A stretch of 64,000 bases of DNA, taken from Aliidiomarina celeris (GTDB taxonomy: Bacteria; Pseudomonadota; Gammaproteobacteria; Enterobacterales; Alteromonadaceae). The notes below the pieces were generated by a model. The model saw only the letters and a list, made by a program, of their open reading frames with translations, did not search any database and had not been told where the DNA came from. The position numbers and the translations under genes are program-made. Positions 26,931 to 34,859 of the stretch are shown here, piece by piece. How positions within the stretch are numbered: position 1 is the stretch's first letter; each line of letters opens with the position of its first letter. The stretch covers positions 558,001 to 622,000 of the forward strand of contig NZ_QMIL01000001.1 in assembly GCF_003316875.1 (NCBI RefSeq), read 5' to 3'.

Positions 26931-28715
26931 TTAATCGTTAAAATTTGAAATTCGAAAGCGCTCCTGTTCCAGCGCTTCCAGCGAATCAAAATAGGTATTC
27001 AACTGCGCGCTATAATACTGGCTTAACGCAGCTTTCACATCTTCTTTCACCGTGTCTAACGCAAGCAACATCTCGCTTTGTAGTATGGCACGATGTTGCA
27101 CCTCGTCGAAAGCCACCAAGCCATAATCAATTGCCAACCACGACCCAACTGCAATTGCCGAGCCACATAAAGGTGCGAGCGGTCCACAGGCCGCTCCTAA
27201 CGAGCTTGAGCCGATAGCCCCAGCTCGCAAGCCTAAACGGGTAAACAACGCGGCCATAACACGCCGAACACCGTGCCGACCGGTTACACGTGCAGCATAC
27301 ATGGCCAACCGAGCGCTCACCACAACCGCTGCTCCGGTGCCCGCCCCAGACCATTGCAACTCAACGTTGTCGAGTACATTAAGTTCCAGTGCAACCGGCT
27401 CAAAACAGGCACTGCTGGCATACAAGCGCTGCACAAAGTCCTCATGAGCGTGTTGTTCCGCTATCAGTTGCTGCTGCCACAATGCTGCCATGCGTTCATG
27501 CTCGAGCGCCAGCAGAGGCTCGAGTTCTGCCATCAGCTCTTGATTTGCCCGCTCTCCCAAAAATTCAGCAAACGAGGCTTCCGTTACCGAAGACGCAAGA
27601 AAGTAGCCTAGCTGCTGATACTGCCCCCGAATACTAAAATTCCAGTCTAAAAAGCGCTCCACCGCTTGGTCGCCATGGGCAAATACTCGCTCCACCACTT
27701 GATCAACCTCGCTGCTTACGGCGTCATCAAAGGCTTGTCGGCGTGCGTTTAGGCGTTCCGTTTGCGCATCTTGCAGTTGCTCGCGCTGTGCAGCCACGCG
27801 CTCTGGCGAACAGGGATCAACTACCTTTGCTCGCTCGGCCACGGCAAGCCAGCTCGACTGTAATTGCTGCCACGACGCAAAGTGCACACTCGCCGCCAGT
27901 GCTAAAGCGAGCAGCGCAAGAGCACTGGCACTGCGCCGGCTTAATGCGTGCTCACCAGAAACAGGCGACGAAAAAGCGAGAAAAATACCCAATAAAACCC
28001 ACTGCAGCACTGCAAACTTCACTGCGTTCAAGGCTAAAAACAACCACCAGCCGTAATCGCCATGCTGCATTAAATGCCAACTTACCGCTTCGGTTGACGC
28101 CAACAAACCCACCACAGCCTGCTGCAACGACGGCTCCGTTCCAGCAAAGCGTTGAAACTCGTAAGTAAAGAGTTCGTTCGCCGTAAGGTGGCGTGTATCA
28201 GGAAAAAACACCCAAAAATATTCAACCACCACCAAGGCCAGCATAAACAGAATAAAAGTAAACCAAGAGGCTAGCCGAAGCGCTGCTATTCGCTGCCATT
28301 GGGCATGAACATGGGTTCGTAAGCAGGTTTCAGCGAGGGCACGAAGCACGGGAAATAAAAGCGCGAAAGCGGCAATAAGAAGCCAGTGGTGAGGCCGATA
28401 AAATTGCAGTTGCAACGACAATACATAGGCCGCTGCGACCGCGAAAAACCATAAACCCAAGCGCGACCACCCGCTGTCCCAAAAACGCCGCCGCACACTG
28501 CTGTTTTCATTCAAGGTATGGCTTAATATAGCTTGCCGCTTGAGCGTTCGAAGCGGGTTATAAAAGGCAAAAATTCCCCACGCGAGTACACAAACCCAAA
28601 GCCCGTAGCCCCAAAATGGCAACGTAATACGGCCTAGAAAAGTGCTCGCCAAAGCGATCATTACACCTACGGCGAGGGTTACCCCATAGGCTTTAGTTGC
28701 GCTTAAACGCAGCAC
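26931..28715 (-). CDS. Large membrane protein of unknown function
   Basis: A 594-residue protein I do not recognise. The N-terminal half has about six or seven membrane segments in two groups (residues about 10-130 and 150-300), separated by Arg-rich loops. A long, acidic, Gln/Glu/Ala-rich helical region follows (residues about 300-450, coiled-coil-like, with DVVVERVF-type heptads). Near the C-terminus a glycine-rich hydrophobic segment (AGAIGSSSLGAACGPLAPLCGSAIAVGSWLAIDY) looks membrane-inserting, and the last 60 residues are again helical. The start is GTG at 28715, overlapping the end of the ChaN gene by 23 bases, so the two are coupled. No catalytic motif is evident. Confidence 0.75.
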   Translation of the reverse strand: MLRLSATKAYGVTLAVGVMIALASTFLGRITLPFWGYGLWVCVLAWGIFAFYNPLRTLKRQAILSHTLNENSSVRRRFWDSGWSRLGLWFFAVAAAYVLSLQLQFYRPHHWLLIAAFALLFPVLRALAETCLRTHVHAQWQRIAALRLASWFTFILFMLALVVVEYFWVFFPDTRHLTANELFTYEFQRFAGTEPSLQQAVVGLLASTEAVSWHLMQHGDYGWWLFLALNAVKFAVLQWVLLGIFLAFSSPVSGEHALSRRSASALALLALALAASVHFASWQQLQSSWLAVAERAKVVDPCSPERVAAQREQLQDAQTERLNARRQAFDDAVSSEVDQVVERVFAHGDQAVERFLDWNFSIRGQYQQLGYFLASSVTEASFAEFLGERANQELMAELEPLLALEHERMAALWQQQLIAEQHAHEDFVQRLYASSACFEPVALELNVLDNVELQWSGAGTGAAVVVSARLAMYAARVTGRHGVRRVMAALFTRLGLRAGAIGSSSLGAACGPLAPLCGSAIAVGSWLAIDYGLVAFDEVQHRAILQSEMLLALDTVKEDVKAALSQYYSAQLNTYFDSLEALEQERFRISNFND

Positions 28716-29640
28716 AGTAGTCCACTTGCTCTATACCCGGTACAAAAAACAGCAGGTCGGCAGATCCTTGTTGATATGCTTTCGGGTCTTCACTTTCGCT
28801 CACCCCTACCAGAATAATTGTTCGCACGGGTACATTGTCGGCCATCCAAAGCGGCGCACCGAGGTCTGTGCGCACATGCCCAGAACCGGCAATGAAAACC
28901 CCTACCTGATCAGGCAACGCGTAGGCAATCATCTGCTGGGCCATAATTTGGTCGCGGGCAATTTGCATATCAACCATGGGCAGTGCACGTTCGGCACTAA
29001 ACATATTGCAGTGGCTGGCGACAATTAAATCCGCCAATTGTTCGGTATGCGCCTCGCTGTAGTGGGCAATGGCTTCGTTGTTATGCTTAATTGCGTTCTT
29101 TTGTGCGTCAGACAAGTCACCAAAAATAAGCTTTGGCGACAACTCGAGGGCCGCCTTTACTTGGTTCTCATAACGCTCCCAGGGCCAGCCTTGGCTGGGC
29201 CAATCAAGATCTTGCGGCGTTACGCGTTCTGGCGTTCCTTGGTACGCGTTAATTGCAGCTTGCTGGTTGGCGGCAACCATTTCCATAGCCACGTGCCCAA
29301 GCAGACCGCGCTCGGCTAAATAATAAATAAAGTAACTTTGCACAAGGTGATGGTCGGGGTGGTCGTGCTGCTCTCCCAGCATTACCCAACCGCCGCGCGG
29401 TAAATAATGCGCAACTTCTCGCCACGGCACAAACTCCTCCGTAGCTGGGCTCCAAAACTTCCCAACCAAGGCATTATTGCGGTGTTCAGTACCCTGAAAA
29501 GAAATAGCACCTGGTCCTGAGCTGCTGCGGCTCGCTCGATCCTGCGACGGCATCAGCGTGCAACCGGCCAATAAAAAACTGAGCCACACCGCAACAAGCT
29601 TGAGTAAAACGCCTTGTTTGTACGCCATCATTGTTTTCAT
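28693..29640 (-). CDS. ChaN-family lipoprotein
   Basis: A 315-residue lipoprotein. The signal peptide ends with the lipobox LLAGC (Cys near residue 27). The mature protein contains the ChaN-family core: GGWVMLGEQHDHPDHHLVQSYFIYYLAERG, then VAMEMVAANQQAA, and VGVFIAGSGHVRTDLGAPLW. ChaN in Campylobacter binds heme cofacially; the several conserved histidines would suit heme or metal binding here. It heads a leftward group with the unknown 594-residue membrane protein and the M14-like hydrolase. It is divergent from the diguanylate cyclase gene, with an 80-base gap. Confidence 0.85.
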   Translation of the reverse strand: MKTMMAYKQGVLLKLVAVWLSFLLAGCTLMPSQDRASRSSSGPGAISFQGTEHRNNALVGKFWSPATEEFVPWREVAHYLPRGGWVMLGEQHDHPDHHLVQSYFIYYLAERGLLGHVAMEMVAANQQAAINAYQGTPERVTPQDLDWPSQGWPWERYENQVKAALELSPKLIFGDLSDAQKNAIKHNNEAIAHYSEAHTEQLADLIVASHCNMFSAERALPMVDMQIARDQIMAQQMIAYALPDQVGVFIAGSGHVRTDLGAPLWMADNVPVRTIILVGVSESEDPKAYQQGSADLLFFVPGIEQVDYCAAFKRN

Positions 29641-29720
29641 GAGCTGTTATTCCCTGTTTTTTTAGTTAGAATCAACAATAATTTAACCCAGCATTCCCTG
29701 CAACAGGATTAATTAACGCC

Positions 29721-31454
29721 ATGCGCTCATTCTTGCTTCACACGCTATGGATCTCTTTATTTTTAATGCTCAGCAGCATGGCACAGGCAACCAGTAATTG
29801 CACACCCACAGTGTGTCCGTACACGGTCTCAGAACAGGCTAAGCAGCCGCTCAATCAGCATGTATTGATGTTCGAGGCCCCGAGCGACTGGACCATTGAG
29901 CAAGTGCACGAAGCGTATCTCAATCAGCAATTTCGCCCTGCCCTCGGCCAAGCCTCGGCAAGCGCTAGCACGAACGCAATTTGGCTGCGGCTCGAACTTA
30001 ACGGTGTTCCTTCCGGTGCCATGGAGCAGCCTTGGGTGCTTGTTTCGCAATCAGTTTCCCAGCGGTCCATCGACTTCTATCACTATTCGCCCACAACCGG
30101 GCTCTGGCAACACCTGCCCTCGGGTATGCAACGCCCCTTTAGTCAAGGCCGCAGCGCGCCCTATCGGCATGCCAATATTGCGCTTTCCCTGTCGCCACAA
30201 CACCCCACAATTGTGTATGTGCGCTATCAAGATCCAGTCGGTAATTTATTCCCACTAAAACTTATAAAGCCACAAACGCTAGCAACGCAAAACTTAAACG
30301 AGCATTGGGGCTTCGGCATTATTGTTGGTATTGTTTTGGGTTTGCTGCTGTATAACTTCGTAATTATGCTGCAACTCAAAGAGGCCAGCTACGCATGGTA
30401 CGTACTCAGTACTTGCTGCGTTCTGCTGCTCATACTCGACGGCACCGGCTTTGGTCTGCAATACCTCACCCCTGAATTGGGGCAACCGCGTTGGATGGAC
30501 CGCACTACGAGCTCTGTACTTTGGGGCGCTTGCGTTATTCAGTTTGCGCGCGTACTGCTCAACACGCGAGTTTTACACCCCATGCTCGACCGAACATTGC
30601 TTGCTTTAGCCGTTGTTTTTGCCGCCGCAACGGCATTGTATTTGCTCGGCTTTGAGCGTGTCGTCGGCACCCTCACCCGCCCACTCGCGCTGGTTGGCAT
30701 TGCATTACTACTCAGTACCGCTACTTTAAGTATGCTCCGTGGTAACCGTACCGCAGTGTATTTCTTTGTTGGCCATGGCGTCGTGTTTATTGCCGCAGGG
30801 CTGATGGTTGCCCGCACGAACGGTTGGATAGCACCGCAAGAACTCAACACTTATATGTTCCCGGCGGCCGTAGCCTTTGAAAGCATTATTTTTTCCCTTG
30901 CCCTCGCCCATCGTATACAAACACTGCAACGCCAGCATAAAGCCGCCGTTGCCGACGCACAGCTTGATCCGCTCACCGATATACTCAATAGACGGGGGCT
31001 CGACCATGCTTTTCAACGTATTGTTCAAAACGGAAAAGGTGAAGTAGCCCTGCTGCTGCTCGATCTCAATAAATTCAAAGCTGTAAACGACACCTACGGC
31101 CACGACGTTGGCGATATCCTTTTGCAGGCCGTAGCCGCTCGTATTCAACACGCTACGCGCGGGCAAGATGCAGTTGCACGCTTAGGGGGCGACGAATACG
31201 CCATACTCTTGAACCGTGCCCATGTAAACGACGCCCTTGCCCGCGTAAAGGAACGCTTGCAAAAAGCCTTTGCTGAGCCGGTGCATCACCAAGGGCTAAC
31301 CCTGCACATAGACACGTGCGTGGGCATAGCGCAAAGCCCAGTCACCAGTGCTGATTATAACGCCCTGTATCGTCAAGCCGACCAAGCTCTCTATCAACAA
31401 AAACAAGCACTCAAAAACACCCAACGCACTACAGTGAACGAGGCAAACGCATGA
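29721..31454 (+). CDS. 7TMR-DISM diguanylate cyclase
   Basis: A 577-residue membrane sensor that should make c-di-GMP. It has a signal peptide, a periplasmic 7TMR-DISMED2-type sensor (residues about 30-190), seven membrane helices (about 195-400) and a C-terminal GGDEF domain beginning DAQLDPLTDILNRRGL. The active-site loop reads RLGGDEYAILL, with Tyr in place of the usual Phe, a tolerated variant. An inhibitory I-site RxxD (RGQD) stands at the expected distance upstream, so feedback inhibition is probable. Its stop overlaps the next gene's start as ATGA, coupling it to an FAA hydrolase. Confidence 0.9.
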   Translation: MRSFLLHTLWISLFLMLSSMAQATSNCTPTVCPYTVSEQAKQPLNQHVLMFEAPSDWTIEQVHEAYLNQQFRPALGQASASASTNAIWLRLELNGVPSGAMEQPWVLVSQSVSQRSIDFYHYSPTTGLWQHLPSGMQRPFSQGRSAPYRHANIALSLSPQHPTIVYVRYQDPVGNLFPLKLIKPQTLATQNLNEHWGFGIIVGIVLGLLLYNFVIMLQLKEASYAWYVLSTCCVLLLILDGTGFGLQYLTPELGQPRWMDRTTSSVLWGACVIQFARVLLNTRVLHPMLDRTLLALAVVFAAATALYLLGFERVVGTLTRPLALVGIALLLSTATLSMLRGNRTAVYFFVGHGVVFIAAGLMVARTNGWIAPQELNTYMFPAAVAFESIIFSLALAHRIQTLQRQHKAAVADAQLDPLTDILNRRGLDHAFQRIVQNGKGEVALLLLDLNKFKAVNDTYGHDVGDILLQAVAARIQHATRGQDAVARLGGDEYAILLNRAHVNDALARVKERLQKAFAEPVHHQGLTLHIDTCVGIAQSPVTSADYNALYRQADQALYQQKQALKNTQRTTVNEANA

Positions 31455-32083
31455 AGTACAGCAAAGTAGTTTGTATTGGCAGAAATTACGCGGAACATGC
31501 AAAAGAGTTGAATAATCCGGTTCCTTCCGAGCCCTTGCTCTTTATAAAACCCGCCGACACCTTAGTGCCTTTTGAAGATCCCATTGCAGTGGGAGGCCAC
31601 AGTTGCGACGTGCACTATGAATTAGAAATTGCCGTGCTCATTGGCAAAAAACTGAAAAATGCCGATGCAGTAGACGCCAGTACCGCCATCGATGCGGTTG
31701 GTCTCGCGCTCGATCTCACCTTGCGCGACCTACAAAACCAACTCAAAGCCCAAGGGCACCCTTGGGAAAAAGCAAAATCCTTCGACGCCAGTTGCCCCGT
31801 GTCTGCCTTTATACCTAACGACAATCTCGACCTCACCGACTTGCACTTAGCATTAACCATCAATGGCGAGCTTCGCCAGTCGGGCCATTCCAGCCAAATG
31901 CTTACCCCCATTGTTGAGTTACTGCAATATGCCAGCCGCTTCTTCACTCTTAACCCCGGCGATGTTGTGCTCACTGGCACACCCGCTGGCGTAGGTGTAC
32001 TCAACCCCGGCGACCAACTCAACGCCAGCCTTGCTAATAAACAAGGCCAGCTGCTTACTGTCAGCACAGTAGTGCAAGCTTGA
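31451..32083 (+). CDS. Fumarylacetoacetate hydrolase (FAH) family protein
   Basis: A 210-residue cytoplasmic enzyme of the FAH superfamily. Metal-binding acidic residues are in HYELEIAVLIGKKL; other marks are CIGRNYAEHAKEL at the start, LTLRDLQNQLKAQGHPWEKAKSFD and TGTPAGVGVLNPGD at the end. The family includes fumarylpyruvate hydrolase, acylpyruvases and oxaloacetate tautomerase or decarboxylase. The short form without an extra N-terminal domain matches YcgM/acylpyruvase-type proteins. It overlaps the diguanylate cyclase by 4 bases; the functional reason is unknown. It converges with the DUF4199 gene, with a 10-base gap. Confidence 0.88.
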   Translation: MKYSKVVCIGRNYAEHAKELNNPVPSEPLLFIKPADTLVPFEDPIAVGGHSCDVHYELEIAVLIGKKLKNADAVDASTAIDAVGLALDLTLRDLQNQLKAQGHPWEKAKSFDASCPVSAFIPNDNLDLTDLHLALTINGELRQSGHSSQMLTPIVELLQYASRFFTLNPGDVVLTGTPAGVGVLNPGDQLNASLANKQGQLLTVSTVVQA

Positions 32084-32093
32084 GGCTTGGCGA

Positions 32094-32573
32094 TTATTTT
32101 GAGCGCGTAAAAAACGCCACTATAGCGCTGGTAATTAGGCCCATAATGAGGGCAAAAACAAACGACTGCTGCATATAGGCGGCGAGGTTGAAGTAGGCAG
32201 CCGCCGCTTCAGCGGTCATTTTTTGCGTCGCCACCGCATGACTTTGCATGGTCCCAAAAAAGTCCGGTGAAATAACGCGGTGAATAATCAACTGCACTAA
32301 CGGGCTTAGTATAGCCACAACAATAGTCACGCCTAACCCCGTGCTGAGCCCCTGAACGTAACTCATCGAGCCTTCAAACCGCCTTTTACGAGCGTCTTGT
32401 AACGCCAATACATACACAGCCACGGCTATCAATGAAAAGATCATGGTGAAAAAGGCATGCTGTTCAATACGCGGCCCATGAAAACCGAGCAAACGCTCAA
32501 TAATCATCCATGCCACCATTGAAAGTGAAAACACCAGCCCCCATTTAAGTTCTATCGCGTAACGTTGCAGCAT
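32094..32573 (-). CDS. DUF4199-family membrane protein
   Basis: A 159-residue protein with four membrane segments: WGLVFSLSMVAWMIIERLLGFHG, FFTMIFSLIAVAVYVLAL, GLSTGLGVTIVVAILSPLVQLII and the C-terminal FVFALIMGLITSAIVAFFTRSK. The pattern, including a central FEGSMSYVQGLSTGLGVT, fits the DUF4199 family. I choose ATG 32573 because it follows AAGGAAAATT; the open frame extends much further upstream into ssrA leader sequence but looks non-coding. Function is unknown. Confidence 0.75.
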   Translation of the reverse strand: MLQRYAIELKWGLVFSLSMVAWMIIERLLGFHGPRIEQHAFFTMIFSLIAVAVYVLALQDARKRRFEGSMSYVQGLSTGLGVTIVVAILSPLVQLIIHRVISPDFFGTMQSHAVATQKMTAEAAAAYFNLAAYMQQSFVFALIMGLITSAIVAFFTRSK

Positions 32574-32710
32574 AATTTTCCTTGTTGTAGTTGTTAGAAT
32601 GCGCGAAGAAATAGTAGCAACAAACCTAAGTGTATGCGCTGCAAAAAATAGTACAAAGGAAGAAATTTGCAGATAGCCGCGGAACCTTTGTTTTGTTACA
32701 CTAGTCGAAG

Positions 32711-32740
32711 TTGTAAGAAGCGTTACACAGAAGCTGTAAA
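32711..32740 (+). promoter_or_regulatory. Possible ssrA promoter
   Basis: TTGTAA (32711-32716) and TGTAAA (32735-32740) are separated by 18 bases and stand 12 bases before the mature 5' end of tmRNA. Each matches the sigma-70 consensus at four of six positions. Position rather than strength is the argument. Confidence 0.3.
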
Positions 32741-32752
32741 AGAAAGAACACT

Positions 32753-33105
32753 GGGGCTGATTTGGATTCGACGAGATACAAAAAGCTTTAGGTGCATGCC
32801 GAGGTGAGGCTGGCCTCGTAAAAAGCCTCAAACTTATAGTTGCAAACGACGACAACTACGCTTTAGCGGCTTAATCCCCGCTAACCATCCACTCAGGCTT
32901 TGTCTGTAGGCAGAGGTTCGGATGGTCATAAATACGGACTCGCGTGGCGGCTTCGCTCGGAGCTTAAACGTTAAAACCAATCGAGCTCGCTGTTGAAAAG
33001 CCTGTCGCTCGGCGTTTCACCAGTTAACCAAAAGAGTCGACTAAGCATGTAGTACCGAGAGTGGCGGTATAGCGGACGGGGGTTCAAATCCCCCCAGCTC
33101 CACCA
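32753..33105 (+). ncRNA. ssrA: Transfer-messenger RNA
   Basis: tmRNA rescues stalled ribosomes by acting as tRNA-Ala and then as a short mRNA. The 5' end GGGGCTGATTTGGATTCGACG and the 3' end GGTTCAAATCCCCCCAGCTC then CACCA are the two halves of the tRNA-like domain, with an encoded CCA at 33103-33105. The tag frame starts at GCA 32842 and encodes ANDDNYALAA followed by TAA at 32872-32874, differing from the E. coli tag by Asp for Glu at position 4. The 353-base length is normal for a one-piece tmRNA. The 3' end is a frequent integration site, and accessory DNA follows it here. Confidence 0.98.
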
Positions 33106-33108
33106 AAT

Positions 33109-33285
33109 CTAGAAAAAAGGCTCGCACCTAGTGCGGGCCTTTTTTTTTAGACCAGCATACAGTGTAAACGCAGTCAGCACATAGGCATCTGAGTTTACTG
33201 CTGCAATGATAGCTGTTCCCCCCGGCACTAACGCTACAACGCGCATTAGATCGTTTTGGATTTTACTGTTTTCTTCTTTTTTCAT
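33109..33285 (-). CDS. Small hydrophobic protein abutting tmRNA terminator
   Basis: A 58-residue product starting MKKEENSKIQNDLMRVVALV, with one hydrophobic stretch (VVALVPGGTAIIAAV...AYVLTAFTLYAGL). The start is backed by an excellent Shine-Dalgarno, AAGGAG 4 bases before the ATG at 33285. The last dozen residues (KKKARTRCEPFF) are translated from the ssrA terminator sequence on the opposite strand, so the natural C-terminus has probably been lost or replaced when this DNA joined ssrA. No family recognised. Confidence 0.5.
   Translation of the reverse strand: MKKEENSKIQNDLMRVVALVPGGTAIIAAVNSDAYVLTAFTLYAGLKKKARTRCEPFF
33118..33148 (+). terminator. Intrinsic terminator of ssrA
   Basis: AGGCtCGCAC and GTGCGgGCCT pair around a 3-base loop (CTA) with one mismatch, followed by eight or nine T. 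It begins 13 bases after the tmRNA CCA end. Confidence 0.9.
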
Positions 33286-33361
33286 ATTACTCCTTAGCAC
33301 CGCCTGCGTACGTTGTATTTATAAAAAACAACACCCAACACGGTGATAAAGAGATTCTGGT

Positions 33362-33396
33362 ACCCCAATGCGGGAGGAAATCTCCCGTGCTGGGGT
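33362..33396. repeat. Nested inverted repeat downstream of unknown gene
   Basis: A two-tier palindrome: outer arms ACCCCA/TGGGGT, 3-base asymmetric internal bulges, inner arms CGGGAG/CTCCCG and a 5-base loop (35 bases in all). It lies 10 bases past the stop of the leftward gene at 33406. No T run follows on either strand, so it is not a typical intrinsic terminator. It might be a 3'-end stabiliser, a recombination site or a remnant of a mobile element end. Confidence 0.6.
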
Positions 33397-33405
33397 TGGT
33401 TTACG

Positions 33406-33771
33406 TTATTGGCTGATAATAGAAAGCACGCGATGCGCTTCTTTTATCGCGTGGACCTCATGCAGTGGATACCAAGGATTTCCCTCATGAGGTGGTTTCG
33501 CACGACCGACAATGAGGTACCGACAAAAATCAGCACCATCATTCATCGCTGCATTCACTGAGTCATAGACTTCTTCATGAATCACATCACCTTCACTGTC
33601 TTGAAAACATCCGACAGCTTTCATGTGAAACTCACGAAAAAGCGCTAATTCCTCTGGATTTAAAAAACCTTCAGGCGCTTCATTAAGCTCAATAGAGCCT
33701 TTTGATTTACCTTTACGGTTTTGCTGAATCTCTACGAATACATCGCGTGGTTCTTTAAGAGCTACACACAT
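33406..33771 (-). CDS. Hypothetical protein, 121 residues
   Basis: A soluble, acidic protein with no signal peptide or membrane segment. It includes MCVALKEPRDVFVEIQQNRKGKSKG, a central helical part (FLNPEELALFREFHMKAVGCFQ) and YDSVNAAMNDGADFCRYLIVGRAKPPH. I recognise no family. The start is supported by AGGGGG about 6 bases upstream. It follows the next unknown gene on the same strand with a 9-base gap, so the two look like a small operon in the accessory region behind ssrA. Confidence 0.6.
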   Translation of the reverse strand: MCVALKEPRDVFVEIQQNRKGKSKGSIELNEAPEGFLNPEELALFREFHMKAVGCFQDSEGDVIHEEVYDSVNAAMNDGADFCRYLIVGRAKPPHEGNPWYPLHEVHAIKEAHRVLSIISQ

Positions 33772-33780
33772 AACGCCCCC

Positions 33781-33993
33781 TTATTGCCCAGTAAAGCCCC
33801 ACGCAAACTCAGTGAGCTCGCTTCGATACATTAATGAGTCAGAACACTCCACCACGGTTACGTCACCTTCGATATAAACGTAAACAGTGTGCTCTGAAGG
33901 AATGCCTACAACCGCGACACCTTCATTCTGAATAATGTATTCAGGTGATGGCTTACCGTTGATATAGCACGCGAAGAACATTCCAATATCCAT
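33781..33993 (-). CDS. Hypothetical protein, 70 residues
   Basis: A short product, MDIGMFFACYINGKPSPEYI then mostly beta-strand sequence with alternating hydrophobic residues (GVAVVGIPSEHTVYVYIEGDVTVVECSD). No family recognised. I use ATG 33993; a GTG at 34017 in the same frame would add 8 residues, and neither has a strong Shine-Dalgarno. It lies 9 bases before the 121-residue unknown gene. Confidence 0.45.
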   Translation of the reverse strand: MDIGMFFACYINGKPSPEYIIQNEGVAVVGIPSEHTVYVYIEGDVTVVECSDSLMYRSELTEFAWGFTGQ

Positions 33994-34138
33994 GATAAAA
34001 GAGCGCTCTTTCACCAACGCACCAGAGGGACGTGTTAGTGCATCATTCTTTCTGTAATTTCGCCTGAGCTGGAAAAGGTGCAGGTCAAAGTTTATCCTTC
34101 TGATTTACTGACCAAAGTAAATTGAAAGAGGAACCACA

Positions 34139-34609
34139 ATGACCTGCGATATACAGGATAGATCGATTGGCGATGTTTTGGAATTATTGATTGAACAAGG
34201 CTTGGACGGTACAGCCAAAGCGATCAGTATTTTACTCAATGAAGCGATGCGGTTAGAGCGAGAGCGACACCTTGGAGCAGGCCCCTGGGAGCGTTCAGAA
34301 GAGCGCCAAGGGTACGCCAACGGTTATAAGAAAAAGTCGCTCCAGAGCCGTTTTGGCAAGCTCGATTTAAGTATTCCGCAAACCCGCGACACGGATTTTT
34401 ATCCAAGTAGTTTAGAGCGAGGTTTGCGCTCTGAGAAAGCGCTCAAGCTGGCATTAGCAGAGATGTATGTGCAAGGTGTGTCGACGCGTAAAGTGGCACG
34501 TGTGACTGAAGAGCTGTGCGGCTTTGAAATCAGCTCCACTCAATTGAGCCGCGCCGCACATGAGCTCGATGTGCAGGCGTGTAGGCTTTTCCTGCTGGAA
34601 CTTCGGTAA
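34139..34609 (+). pseudogene. Truncated IS256-family transposase
   Basis: The first 145 or so residues are a normal IS256-family (mutator-type) transposase N-terminus: LLNEAMRLERERHLGAGPWERSEERQGYANGYKKKSLQSRFGKLDLSIPQTR, then SLERGLRSEKALKLALAEMYVQGVSTRKVARVTEELCGFEISSTQLSRAAHELD. Full-length members are about 400 residues; all the catalytic DDE domain is missing. The match stops near base 34579, and the frame then runs into unrelated sequence (CRLFLLELR) before a stop. It is a dead remnant. No terminal inverted repeats or target duplication could be recognised. Confidence 0.88.
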
Positions 34610-34630
34610 GCTTACTTAAAGGGCTGTTGC

Positions 34631-34726
34631 TCACGCTTCACCTCCTTCAAGCCATGCCTGTAATTGACGTGCAATGACACGACTGTAAATCCCCCCAGTG
34701 TGAAAGCGCCCTGCTCCCCTTGCCTT
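34631..34726 (-). pseudogene. Orphan C-terminal coding remnant
   Basis: On the minus strand, 31 codons are open between stops and read KARGAGRFHTGGIYSRVIAR then QLQAWLEGGEA, ending in TGA. The amino acid mix looks like the last helix of a real protein. There is no start codon with a ribosome site, and the segment sits beside the IS256 fragment. I take it as the tail of a deleted gene; the family is not recognised. Confidence 0.35.
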
Positions 34727-34838
34727 TTATTTTAACGGGCTATGATGGCTACTCACGTATTAGAGGTCGCCATTTTGGTAACATTGTTTAAATTTAGAAA
34801 AACCAGTTGGAGCCGTTCCCCCACCTTTCCTCGTTAAG

Positions 34839-34859
34839 GCCGGATAGCGACTATCCGGC
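34839..34859. repeat. Perfect 9-bp inverted repeat
   Basis: GCCGGATAG and CTATCCGGC surround a 3-base loop. It covers the stop codon of the orphan minus-strand remnant at 34851-34943, consistent with the 3' hairpin of a vanished leftward gene, but has no T run. Confidence 0.55.

Noticed and set aside
32574-32855. Upstream extension of the DUF4199 frame
   Set aside because: It runs into the ssrA promoter and tmRNA sequence and reads as non-coding; ATG 32573 has a good ribosome site.
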